This document shows positions 25,865 to 34,380 of a DNA stretch of 64,000 nt, in pieces. Location: positions 1 through 64,000 of the forward strand of contig JAAFIW010000014.1 of NCBI GenBank assembly GCA_013297875.1. The letters are read 5' to 3'. Each line of letters begins with the position of its first letter. Position 1 is the first letter of the stretch. Position numbers and translations under genes: made by a program. The notes under the pieces were generated by a model. That model did not search any database. It was not told the origin of the DNA and worked only from the letters and a program-made list of their open reading frames with translations. Origin of the DNA: Comamonadaceae bacterium (GTDB lineage: Bacteria > Pseudomonadota > Gammaproteobacteria > Burkholderiales > Burkholderiaceae_C).

Positions 25865-27802
25865 TCATGCCACCTTTGGCTTGTTTTCGTTGCTGATGGC
25901 CTGACCCGAGCCGTGGCCCTCATCAGCCATCTGCACTGCCAGGGCTTTGGCCCATGCGTCGCTGAAAACTTCGTCGGGCATCGGCTCCTCAACCGGCACC
26001 GCACCCAGCAGCCGGATGCTGCTTTGCGACCAGCCTTTGTCGCTGGCCAGCCGCTCCCGCAGGGCGCTGTCCAGCACGGCCCAGGTGGCCGCAGGGTCTT
26101 CGGCCAGGTGAGTCGCTGTGCCTCGGGTGCTGGCCACAACCCGAAACTGGATGGCCCCTGGGGCCGCGTAGTCCTGCGGGGCCATCAAACCCAGCGTGAC
26201 CAGACGGCTCAGGCGGTTGGAAAAGTCTTCGCTGGCCGCCTGGCCTTTGAAAAACATGGCAAATACTTGGGTTTCAATTTGCGCCACGGTGTCGTCCTCG
26301 CGCATCACGGTGCGCATGATGCGCACCCACTGCGCGCGCTCACGATCGGCGGCGTCGGTGTTAACCAAGGCCGCCTGCTCGGCGTTGCGTATCACCTGTA
26401 CATAGGCAATACCCAGGTCTTTTTTCTGATCCCGGGCCTCGTTCCACAAGGTTTGCGCAGTCTTGGCAAATGCGCTGGGTGGCACAAAACCCGTGAGCGG
26501 GTCTGCGCTGGCCAGCGTGGTTTGCCGCACGGCATGCGCCATATTTGTTTTTGAATGCCACAGCAATATGAATAGCAGCACCGGCAGCTCATAGGCAATC
26601 ACATACAGGGGCATCCATATTGGCAAGCCGCCCATGGGCTGAATACCAAAACGTTCGGCGATGCTCAGGCTCAGCGAAAAAAACAGCGGCGTATACGCCA
26701 AAATCCAAATCGGGGCCATGGCGATGCCCTGGCGCCACGCACGCAGCACAATAGACAATGACAAGGCAATGCTGCTGACGATGACCCAACTATAAGCATA
26801 GAGGCGAAACATCGTGTTAGGCCATATCTGCGCCGCCACCGCAGCCAATATGCACAGTAAATTGAATACCAGCAGGGTATTGACAAGCCGCTGTATTCGC
26901 GCCTGCGGTGGGGCACTGACAAACAGCAGGCGACTGAAATGCAATTGAATGCAGACGGTCAGCATGGTTGGAACCAAGGTCAGGTATTTTGGCCACACGC
27001 TCGCATCTGGCCAAAACAAATAGTTGGAAATACCGACATAGCCCGCCACAGCAAAAAAGCTGGTCAATCCAAACAGCGCGTACCAAGCATAGATTTTATT
27101 TCGATAGATTGCAGCCAATGCCAGGCTGAGTATTACGGTAAATGCCAATAAACTCAAAACAACACCCGATTTAGCCAACTGGCGTGTTGACATGGCTTTT
27201 TCGGCGTCAGCCGATTGCAGCGCAAATAAAAACTGACGTGGCACCGCAGTTTGCAGCCGCACATAAAAAATATGCACGCCAGGAGCCATGTTGGGTAAAT
27301 CGAAACGGGGATACATACCGGGCACCGCCCAGCGGCTATTGGGAATGACCCGACCGGCAAACTGCCCGTGCCAAATACCTGGCACAAACTCGTGAAAAAG
27401 TGACACGTTGTCGACATATGGTGTCAGCAGCGACAAGGTCCATCCGGTAGCAGCCGATTTTTCGTCTGCCAGTACACGAAATCGCAGCCACAGCACACCG
27501 TTGCGCTCGGTGTCGTAGGTTTTTGCGGCATCGAAGGCCTCGAAGGCACCCCCCGGCATGGCAGCGATGTGTTCTACGCGCAGGTGCGCAGGCACCCCGG
27601 TGCGGACCTCCATCACAAGCGGCGAACCGGCTTGCGCCTGCGCAGCCAGCGGCATAGCGGACGCCACGGCAGCGGCCGCTGCGCACAGGGGCAGCAGGCA
27701 CAACAAACACAGCAGCAGTTGCCTTGAAACCTGAAGAACGCGCACGGATGGAACCTGGGTCACAGAGGATTGGCGATAGGAGTGGAGCGAGGAGGGGCGC
27801 AA
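25865..27802 (-). CDS. 7TMR-DISM sensor with degenerate GGDEF domain
   Basis: The protein has about 645 residues. An N-terminal signal or membrane anchor leads into an extracytoplasmic 7TMR-DISMED2-like sensing domain. Seven membrane helices follow (about residues 215-430), then a cytoplasmic domain that opens like GGDEF (LASADPLTGFVPPSAF). The catalytic GGDEF position reads ETQVF (in TVAQIETQVFAMFF), so it should not make cyclic-di-GMP. The start is uncertain: an in-frame TTG at 27802 is given, with GTG 27763 possible. It follows a paralogue by 17 bases. Confidence 0.8.
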   Translation of the reverse strand: MRPSSLHSYRQSSVTQVPSVRVLQVSRQLLLCLLCLLPLCAAAAAVASAMPLAAQAQAGSPLVMEVRTGVPAHLRVEHIAAMPGGAFEAFDAAKTYDTERNGVLWLRFRVLADEKSAATGWTLSLLTPYVDNVSLFHEFVPGIWHGQFAGRVIPNSRWAVPGMYPRFDLPNMAPGVHIFYVRLQTAVPRQFLFALQSADAEKAMSTRQLAKSGVVLSLLAFTVILSLALAAIYRNKIYAWYALFGLTSFFAVAGYVGISNYLFWPDASVWPKYLTLVPTMLTVCIQLHFSRLLFVSAPPQARIQRLVNTLLVFNLLCILAAVAAQIWPNTMFRLYAYSWVIVSSIALSLSIVLRAWRQGIAMAPIWILAYTPLFFSLSLSIAERFGIQPMGGLPIWMPLYVIAYELPVLLFILLWHSKTNMAHAVRQTTLASADPLTGFVPPSAFAKTAQTLWNEARDQKKDLGIAYVQVIRNAEQAALVNTDAADRERAQWVRIMRTVMREDDTVAQIETQVFAMFFKGQAASEDFSNRLSRLVTLGLMAPQDYAAPGAIQFRVVASTRGTATHLAEDPAATWAVLDSALRERLASDKGWSQSSIRLLGAVPVEEPMPDEVFSDAWAKALAVQMADEGHGSGQAISNENKPKVA

Positions 27803-27819
27803 GAAAGGGTGTGTTTGGC

Positions 27820-29637
27820 TTAAGCGGGCTTGCGGTCTTTTGCCACTTGCGCCTCAAGCGCTTGTGCCCAATCGTCGCTATGAACCTCATCGGGCAGGGT
27901 TGGTGCCACCGGTGCCACGTCCACAAACCGGATGCTGCGGCGCGACCAGCCCTTGTGGGTGGCCAGGCGCTCCCGCAGGGCACGGTCCAGCGCGGCCCAG
28001 GTGTCCAAACTGTCACTGACCGTGTCGCGCGTCGCCGCGACAACCCGAAGCTGCAGCGGCTTCTGCGCGGCATAGTCTTGCGGCGCCATCAGCCCCAGGG
28101 CCACCAGGCGACTCAAGCGTTTGGAGAAGTCTTCCCCAGCAGGCTGGCCTTTGAAAAACAGGGCAAACACCTGGCTGTCAATTTGCGCCACGGTGTCGCC
28201 CTCGCGCATGACGGTGCGCATGATGCGCACCCACCGGGCGCGTTCCCGGTCGGCGTCGTAGGTTTTGACCAGCGCAGCCCGCTCTTCATCTCGAGCCACT
28301 TGCACATAGGCAATACCCAGGTCTTTTTTCTGTTGCCGCGCCTCGTTCCACAAGGTTTGTGCGGTGTCAGCAAAGGCGCTGGTTTGAACGAAGCCTGTGG
28401 CTGGGTCCGTGCTGGCCAGCGTAGCGTCACGCACCCTGTCGGCCAGCCGGGTTTTGGCATGCCACAGCATGACCAGCAGCAAAACAGGCAGCTCGTAAGC
28501 AACGGCATACACCGGCACCAGATAGGGAAACTGATTGATCGGGAACACACCAAAATGCTCAACGATGGCAGCACCCAAACCAATAGCCAGGGGCAAATAG
28601 GCCACCAGCCAAAGACCCGAAAGACGGGGGTCTTGCCGCCAGACGACGAGCACCATCATCAGCATCAGCAGTACGCTACTGGCAACCACCCAGCCGTATT
28701 CCACCAGCCGCGTGATGGCGTCAGGCGTCAGCAATACGGCGACCACGACGATGGCGTTGAGTACCAAACTTCCATCGATCACACGCTGCCAGGCGCTGTG
28801 GCGTGGTGTGGTCAGCAGCATGGCCCTGGAAAACTGCAACTGCGCCATGGCCGACAGCATCGTGGGCACCAGCGCGGAGTATTCGGGCCACCAGAGGGCG
28901 TCGGGCCAAAACAGGTAGGTTGATACCCCCATATAGCCCGCGATGGCAAAGAAATTGGCTGCGGCAAACACCGCGTACCACGCATACACCCAGTGTTTGT
29001 AGACCAGGGCCAGCAGGCCGCTGAGCACGCCCACAAAGATCAACAGGCTCAAGACAAAAGCGGTGGTCAGCAAATCACTCAGGTCACTGGCTTCGGCCTG
29101 GTCTGCCGGGCGCAAGTCAATTGAAAAGTGCAGCGGAATCGAGCTTTGCACCCGCAGGTAAAAGCTGTGCACGCCCGGTGCCAGTGCGGGTAGCCGAAAT
29201 TGAGGGTTTAGCGAGCGCATAGGCCACAGCCGGTGAGCCACATGGTCACCAGCGGCCTGCATCTGCCAGCGGCCTTCAGCGTCTTGCCAGTGAAACTCCA
29301 CGCGGTCAACAAAGGGCTTGGGCAACTCCAGCGTCCAACCATCTGCGGCGGTGGGTTTGTCAACTTGCAGCCGAAAACGCAGCCACATCAGGCCTTGCTG
29401 GTCAGAGTCGTAGGTTTTGCGCGTGTCAAACGCCAGAAACGCATCGTCTGGCGATGCCGCCACTTGCTGCACCGTGACCCCTGGCGCAACGCCGGTTTGT
29501 ATATCCAGTGGCAACTGCGCGCCCGCCTGCGCCAGCGATGCCAGTGGCGTGGCGGCCGTCATGGCGGTTGCCACGGACGACCACAGCAAAAGCATCAGGC
29601 AGGCAAAACGTCTTAAGCGAAGCGGGAGCAGCAGCAA
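27820..29637 (-). CDS. 7TMR-DISM sensor with degenerate GGDEF, paralogue
   Basis: The protein has about 605 residues and the same layout as the next gene: signal peptide, 7TMR-DISMED2-like domain, seven membrane helices, degenerate GGDEF-like domain (LASTDPATGFVQTSAF, later TVAQIDSQVFALFF, with DSQVF in place of GGDEF). Long stretches are near-identical to the downstream copy in the cytoplasmic domain, so the pair arose by tandem duplication. The in-frame TTG at 29637 is used as start; ATG 29595 is possible. The ligand is unknown. Confidence 0.8.
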   Translation of the reverse strand: MLLLPLRLRRFACLMLLLWSSVATAMTAATPLASLAQAGAQLPLDIQTGVAPGVTVQQVAASPDDAFLAFDTRKTYDSDQQGLMWLRFRLQVDKPTAADGWTLELPKPFVDRVEFHWQDAEGRWQMQAAGDHVAHRLWPMRSLNPQFRLPALAPGVHSFYLRVQSSIPLHFSIDLRPADQAEASDLSDLLTTAFVLSLLIFVGVLSGLLALVYKHWVYAWYAVFAAANFFAIAGYMGVSTYLFWPDALWWPEYSALVPTMLSAMAQLQFSRAMLLTTPRHSAWQRVIDGSLVLNAIVVVAVLLTPDAITRLVEYGWVVASSVLLMLMMVLVVWRQDPRLSGLWLVAYLPLAIGLGAAIVEHFGVFPINQFPYLVPVYAVAYELPVLLLVMLWHAKTRLADRVRDATLASTDPATGFVQTSAFADTAQTLWNEARQQKKDLGIAYVQVARDEERAALVKTYDADRERARWVRIMRTVMREGDTVAQIDSQVFALFFKGQPAGEDFSKRLSRLVALGLMAPQDYAAQKPLQLRVVAATRDTVSDSLDTWAALDRALRERLATHKGWSRRSIRFVDVAPVAPTLPDEVHSDDWAQALEAQVAKDRKPA

Positions 29638-29901
29638 GGGGAAAAATCACGGAAAAAAGTGGCGGGATGGCCTGTATGCAGCAAGTTTGTATACAGTCGC
29701 TGAGTTTGGTGGCAACGGCCGCTTGGGTGCCAGATGTAACCTGAAATATTTCACCACCCGGCTAATTTTTGTGAATTAATGCACAAATCAGTCCTGCGCC
29801 AGGGTGAAAAACGACCGCTTTTTGCTATTTATTTAATAGCTGTTCGAGCTCATTGGGTCAGCGCATCAAGCGTTTTTGATTGATTTTTTTGAACTGTCAC
29901 G

Positions 29902-31110
29902 TCAGCGTGCCAGCGCCTGCGCCAGGGTCTGGCTGCGCAGCGGGCTGCTGGCCCACACGGGCGCCAGGCTGGCAGCATCGGGCAGCAGCAGCTGGGCCAC
30001 CAGCGGGGCCACGGGTGTGGCGGCGGCATCGACCAGAAGCAAGTAGGTGGTCGGGGTGTCGCTTGCGTCTGGCGCTTGCAGCCGGCCCACCCATTGCAGG
30101 CTGACCAAGGTTTGCAGAACCGGCTCCAGTTGCAGGGCATCCACTTGCAGGCTGTGGGCCAGCGCCGGCAGGCTGTGGCCTTTGCCATAAGCCGCGCGGT
30201 CGGCCTGCAGCTGCTGCAGCACCTCAATGGCCAGCTGAAACGGCCAACCCGGGCCGCCGCCACGCCGCTGCACGCCCATCAACAGGCTGGGCAGGTAGGC
30301 GGCAATGACGGCACCAAACAGCACGATGAGCCACACCACGAAAATCCACAGCAGCAAAATTGGCACGGTAGCGAAGGCCCCATACACGGCTGAGTAAGTG
30401 GGCACTTGGCCCAGGTACAGCGCCAGGCCTTTCTTGGCCAGCTCAATGCCCACGGCGGCAAACAAGGCACCCGTCCACGCATGGGCGGCGCGCACCGGCG
30501 TGTGCGGCACGTAGCGGTACAGCAGCATGAGCCCAGTGGCCAGCAAGGCCAACTCCAACGTGCCCAGCAGCAGGCCCAGGCCGCCAGGCATCGCATTGAC
30601 CACGCCGCTGGACGCCGTCACCACATAGGTGGTCAAGGCCAGGCTGGCCCCCAGCAGCAACGGCCCCAGGGTGAGCGCCGCCCAATAGACCACCACGCGC
30701 TGCGCCCAGGAGCGGCGGCGTTTGACGCGCCAGATGCCGTTGAGCGTGCCGTCAATGGTGAGCATCAGCGCCAGCGCGGTCACCCCCAAACCCGCCACAC
30801 CCACCACGCCCAGCCGACTGGCCTTACCGGCAAATTGCGTCAGATACCCCAGCACCTGGCGAGCAATCGCATCAGGCACCAGGCTTTGCACCAGCCAGGT
30901 TTGCAGGCTGCCCTGCAAGGTGGCAAACATGGGAAACGCGCTGAACACCGCCAGCGCCACGGTGAACAAGGGCACCAGCGCCGTGATGGTGGTAAACGTC
31001 AAGCTGCTGGCCGTGACGCCCAGGCGGTCGGCCCGAAAACGCTCCCACATCACGGCAGCCGTGTTACGCCAGGGGAAGTTGGCCAGGGTTTTGGACAGTT
31101 CAAACAGCAT
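29902..31110 (-). CDS. YihY/BrkB-family inner membrane protein
   Basis: This 402-residue protein has six membrane segments of the YihY/virulence factor BrkB family, including SSLTFTTITALVPLFTVALAVFS and YSAVYGAFATVPILLLWIF. A soluble C-terminal tail of about 120 residues resembles a winged-helix region. Such proteins were once called RNase BN, but that activity belongs to another protein. The start at 31110 (MLFELSKTLANFPW) is chosen because the frame further upstream runs into an inverted repeat. Confidence 0.88.
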   Translation of the reverse strand: MLFELSKTLANFPWRNTAAVMWERFRADRLGVTASSLTFTTITALVPLFTVALAVFSAFPMFATLQGSLQTWLVQSLVPDAIARQVLGYLTQFAGKASRLGVVGVAGLGVTALALMLTIDGTLNGIWRVKRRRSWAQRVVVYWAALTLGPLLLGASLALTTYVVTASSGVVNAMPGGLGLLLGTLELALLATGLMLLYRYVPHTPVRAAHAWTGALFAAVGIELAKKGLALYLGQVPTYSAVYGAFATVPILLLWIFVVWLIVLFGAVIAAYLPSLLMGVQRRGGGPGWPFQLAIEVLQQLQADRAAYGKGHSLPALAHSLQVDALQLEPVLQTLVSLQWVGRLQAPDASDTPTTYLLLVDAAATPVAPLVAQLLLPDAASLAPVWASSPLRSQTLAQALAR

Positions 31111-31134
31111 GGAACACCACTCATAAAGCTTCAG

Positions 31135-31242
31135 AAACAGAACACGGAAGGCACAGAGACACCGAGAAATACAAGGCGGGTAAAAGCGAATCTTCATTCC
31201 CCTCCTCTTTCCTCTGTGTCTCTGTGCCTCTGTGTTCTGTTT
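31135..31242. repeat. Inverted repeat, AAACAGAACAC type
   Basis: The arms at 31135-31169 and 31208-31242 (AAACAGAACACGGAAGGCACAG... and complement) pair over about 32 positions with a few mismatches. It lies between divergent genes yihY and the DUF2069 gene, so their promoters must lie in or around it. Confidence 0.8.
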
Positions 31243-31273
31243 ACCGGGGGGTACCTGGCTATCATGCCCTGCT

Positions 31274-31684
31274 ATGAATCATGCCCCTCAGACCCCCGCT
31301 CCCGTGTACGTGGGCACCACCCCACTGCAAATTGCCACCATCCGGGCGCTGGCCGTGGGCAGTGTGCTGGGCCTGATTGCCCTGGGTGTGGCCTGGGAGC
31401 TGTTTTTAGCCCCCATCCGCCCCGGTGGCTCGTGGCTGGCGCTGAAGGTGTTGCCGCTGTGCATTCCGCTGGCAGGCCTGTTGAAAAACCGCATGTACAC
31501 CTACCGCTGGGTGAGCCTGCTGGTGTGGATTTATTTCACCGAAGGCGTGGTGCGCGCCTGGAGCGACAAAGCACCCAGCAACTACCTGGCCATGGTGGAG
31601 GTGGCCCTGTGCCTGCTGCTGTTCACAGCCTGTGCGCTGCACGTGAAACTGCGTTTGCGCAAGGTGAAGGCTGCATCCGCATGA
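31274..31684 (+). CDS. DUF2069 membrane protein
   Basis: This 136-residue protein has four membrane segments (ALAVGSVLGLIALGVAWELFL, ALKVLPLCIPLAGLL, VSLLVWIYFTEGVV, AMVEVALCLLLFTACALHV), matching DUF2069. ATG 31274 is preferred over an earlier in-frame ATG that would start inside a repeat. Its stop overlaps the next gene as ATGA. Function unknown. Confidence 0.85.
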   Translation: MNHAPQTPAPVYVGTTPLQIATIRALAVGSVLGLIALGVAWELFLAPIRPGGSWLALKVLPLCIPLAGLLKNRMYTYRWVSLLVWIYFTEGVVRAWSDKAPSNYLAMVEVALCLLLFTACALHVKLRLRKVKAASA

Positions 31685-33114
31685 GCCCGCTGCTGGAGGC
31701 GCTGCGCCACATCGTCGGCGCGCCCCACGTGCTCACCCGTGCTGATGCAGACCTGACCGTCTACGAGCAAGACTGGCGCAAACGCACCCACGGCCACGCG
31801 CTGGCGGTGGTGCGTCCGGCGTCTGCCGCCCAGGTGGCCGACGTGGTGAAGACCTGCGCGGCAGCAGGCACGTCCATCGTGCCGCAGGGTGGTAACACCG
31901 GCCTGGTGGTGGGCTCCACGCCCGACAGCTCGGGCCAGCAGGTGGTGCTGAGCCTGTCGCGCCTGAATGCGGTGCGCGCCATCGATGCCGCCAACCTGAC
32001 CATGACGGTGGAAGCCGGCTGCATCTTGCAAGCCGTGCAGCAGGCCGCACGCGATGCCGGTTTTTTGTTCCCCCTGAGCCTGGCCGCGCAAGGCAGTTGC
32101 CAGATCGGCGGCAACCTGGCCACCAACGCCGGCGGCACCCAGGTGCTGCGCTACGGCAATGCACGCGAGCTGTGCCTGGGGCTGGAAGTGGTGACGGCTA
32201 GCGGTGAGATCTGGCACGGTTTGAGTGGCCTGCGCAAAGACAACACCGGCTACGACCTGCGCGACCTGTTCGTGGGCAGCGAAGGCACGCTGGGCATCAT
32301 CACCGCCGCCACACTCAAGCTGTTTCCGTTGCCCGCCGCGCAGCTGACAGCCTGGGCCGCCGTGCCCTCGCTAGAGGCGGCGGTGGCGCTGCTGGGTCTG
32401 GCGCAGCGGCACTTGGGCGCGGGGCTCACAGGCTTTGAAGTGATGGGCCAGTTTGCGCTGGGGCTGACCGCGCGCCACTACCCGCAACTGCGCGTGCCGC
32501 TGTATGAAAGCAGCCCGTATTGCGTGCTGCTGGAAAACTCGGACAACGAATCTGAAGCCCATGCCCGCGTGCGCTTTGAAGCCCTGCTGGAAGCCGCGCT
32601 GGAGTTGGGTCATGTGACAGACGCGGTGGTGGCCGAAAACCTGAGCCAAGCCCACGCGCTGTGGCACATCCGCGAGAGCATTCCGCTGGCCCAGGCCGAA
32701 GAAGGCCTGAATATCAAACACGACATTTCGCTACCGGTCTCTGCCATTCCCACCTTCTGCACACAAACCGACGCGCTGCTGGCAAGCGCCATTCCCGGTG
32801 TGCGCCTGGTGAACTTCGGCCACCTGGGCGACGGCAATCTGCACTACAACGTGCAAGCCCCGGTGGGTGTGGATGGGGCAGCGTTTTTGGGGGCGCACGA
32901 GGCGCAGGTCAACACCCTGGTGTACGACCAAGTGCATGCGTTCGGCGGCTCGATTTCGGCTGAACACGGCGTGGGCTCGCTCAAGGTAGACAGCCTGGTG
33001 AAATACAAATCGCCGGTGGCGCTGGAGTTGATGCGTAGCATCAAAGCAGCGCTGGATCCGCAGGGAATTTTGAATCCGGGGCGGATAATTGCTACTATTT
33101 ATATAGCTGCTTGA
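31681..33114 (+). CDS. FAD-linked oxidase, D-2-hydroxyacid dehydrogenase type
   Basis: The 477-residue protein has an FAD_binding_4 domain (PQGGNTGLVVGS) and FAD-oxidase C-terminal domain (NFGHLGDGNLHYN, AEHGVGSLK, LDPQGILNPGRI). It is closest to D-2-hydroxyglutarate or D-lactate dehydrogenases (GlcD/DLD family) that feed electrons to a flavin acceptor. The frame is open for 1.2 kb upstream, but that is antisense to yihY; ATG 31681 overlaps the previous stop (ATGA). The final residues (ATIYIAA) and the stop are written by a dispersed-repeat copy. Confidence 0.9.
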   Translation: MSPLLEALRHIVGAPHVLTRADADLTVYEQDWRKRTHGHALAVVRPASAAQVADVVKTCAAAGTSIVPQGGNTGLVVGSTPDSSGQQVVLSLSRLNAVRAIDAANLTMTVEAGCILQAVQQAARDAGFLFPLSLAAQGSCQIGGNLATNAGGTQVLRYGNARELCLGLEVVTASGEIWHGLSGLRKDNTGYDLRDLFVGSEGTLGIITAATLKLFPLPAAQLTAWAAVPSLEAAVALLGLAQRHLGAGLTGFEVMGQFALGLTARHYPQLRVPLYESSPYCVLLENSDNESEAHARVRFEALLEAALELGHVTDAVVAENLSQAHALWHIRESIPLAQAEEGLNIKHDISLPVSAIPTFCTQTDALLASAIPGVRLVNFGHLGDGNLHYNVQAPVGVDGAAFLGAHEAQVNTLVYDQVHAFGGSISAEHGVGSLKVDSLVKYKSPVALELMRSIKAALDPQGILNPGRIIATIYIAA

Positions 33115-33130
33115 GCAGTATTTACATGGG
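33089..33130 (+). repeat. Dispersed repeat shared by two convergent gene ends
   Basis: GCTACTATTTATATAGCTGC followed by TTGAGCAG and CATGGG gives the last residues and stop of the FAD-linked oxidase on the plus strand. On the minus strand it gives the last residues and stop of rtcA. The two genes overlap by 16 bases within it. Confidence 0.85.
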
Positions 33131-34229
33131 CTGGTGGACTGTTTGGGATTGAGTCGACTGTTTTTTCCACCGTCACCACCACCCCATCACCAGGCTCCCG
33201 CATCACAAACCGCACCGGCAAAAACTGCTCGATCACCTGCGCATTGGTGCGGCTGTGCTCGGTCAGCTCAGTGGCCCAGAACTGGCCTGCGGATTGATTC
33301 AAAGCCGCCAGGGCCAGCGGAATCATCAGTTGATCGGCCAGATGCGGCCCCACCGGCGCTTGCGATTGTTGGTAGGCGCGAACTTCTTGCAGCACATCAC
33401 GCGCCACTTGCTCGGCGCTCACTCCTTTCTCGCCAAAGCTGGTGAACAGTTCGGTGATGTACTCGTATTGCAGCACCACCATCAGCGCATTGCCCGGCCC
33501 TTCGTTGGCACGCAGGGCCCGGTCGTGCAGTTGCTCGTCAGCCCAGCCCAGGGCGTTTTTCAAGATGGCCAGCTCGCGCTGCGCCACGCCCTTGGGCAGG
33601 CCCGCGTGCAGGCATTGCGCATGGGCGCTGCGCAATGCGCCGCGCTGCATCAGGCTGAATGAACGCAGGCCCTGCGGCGGTGGAAACAGGCGCACCGCCA
33701 CCTCGCCACCGCCAGCGGGGTAGAAGCCGTGGCGGCGCAGCTCGATTTCAAACAAATATTCGTCAGCCCCAGACCACGACTGAAACACCTGCTGCAAATA
33801 AGAAGCCGATGGGGCCATCGGGTTGTGCGTGCCGCCGCGCAGCAGCAGCGCAGACGGCGCTGTCGCCAGCAGCAGCGGCCACAGCACGGTCTGCAACACC
33901 AGCATGCAACTGCCCGCGCTGCCCACCGCAAACTCATAGTCACCCGCGGTGATGGGCCCAGGCGTGAAATGCAGCGTGGTTTCACCCACCTGCACGGCCT
34001 GGCCTTGGCTATTGACCGCCTGCGTGTGCTGCGCGCCACCACCCACCGCCACCGCCGCCTGCACGCAAGCCAGGTGCTGACGCATCAGGCCCGGCTTGGG
34101 GCGCTTGGCGCGGATGTTTTGAATGCGAAAGGGCTGGCCGGTGATCAGGCTCAAGGCCAAAGCCGTGCGCAAGATTTGGCCACCGCCTTCGCCTTGGGAG
34201 CCGTCTAGTTCGATCATTGGATTTCTCAT
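33099..34229 (-). CDS. rtcA: RNA 3'-terminal phosphate cyclase
   Basis: RtcA converts RNA 3'-phosphate ends to 2',3'-cyclic phosphates with ATP. The family opening MIELDGSQGEGGGQILRTAL and GPHLADQLMIPLAL are present, and EHSRTN near residue 325 carries the histidine expected to accept AMP. The protein has 376 residues if started at ATG 34229; ATG 34217 is the alternative. It is the last gene of the rsr-Y RNA-rtcB-rtcA transcription unit. The C-terminal tail (VNTAQAAI) is encoded by a dispersed repeat, not by family-conserved sequence. Confidence 0.95.
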   Translation of the reverse strand: MRNPMIELDGSQGEGGGQILRTALALSLITGQPFRIQNIRAKRPKPGLMRQHLACVQAAVAVGGGAQHTQAVNSQGQAVQVGETTLHFTPGPITAGDYEFAVGSAGSCMLVLQTVLWPLLLATAPSALLLRGGTHNPMAPSASYLQQVFQSWSGADEYLFEIELRRHGFYPAGGGEVAVRLFPPPQGLRSFSLMQRGALRSAHAQCLHAGLPKGVAQRELAILKNALGWADEQLHDRALRANEGPGNALMVVLQYEYITELFTSFGEKGVSAEQVARDVLQEVRAYQQSQAPVGPHLADQLMIPLALAALNQSAGQFWATELTEHSRTNAQVIEQFLPVRFVMREPGDGVVVTVEKTVDSIPNSPPAHVNTAQAAI

Positions 34230-34250
34230 GAGATTTGAATGCGGGAGCAA

Positions 34251-34364
34251 GGACACAGAGGGCGCGAAAATTGCGCGAAGGACGCGAAAGAACAGCCAAA
34301 ACGTTTGAATGCAATTTTGAAATCCTTTCGCGTCCTTCGCGAATCCTTCGCGCCCTCTGCGTCC
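34251..34364. repeat. Inverted repeat between rtcB and rtcA
   Basis: The 40-base arms at 34251-34290 and 34325-34364 (GGACACAGAGGGCGCG...GACGCGAAAG and complement) pair almost fully. In an rtcBA transcript this would be a long hairpin in the 151-base intercistronic gap, able to block RNases or lower rtcA expression. Confidence 0.85.
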
Positions 34365-34380
34365 GGCAATTCTTTCCCTG

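Noticed and set aside
30406-33114. One continuous frame of about 900 codons covering the yihY region and the FAD-linked oxidase
   Set aside because: The first 1.2 kb is antisense to yihY and has shadow-like composition; the real gene starts at ATG 31681, overlapping the DUF2069 stop.
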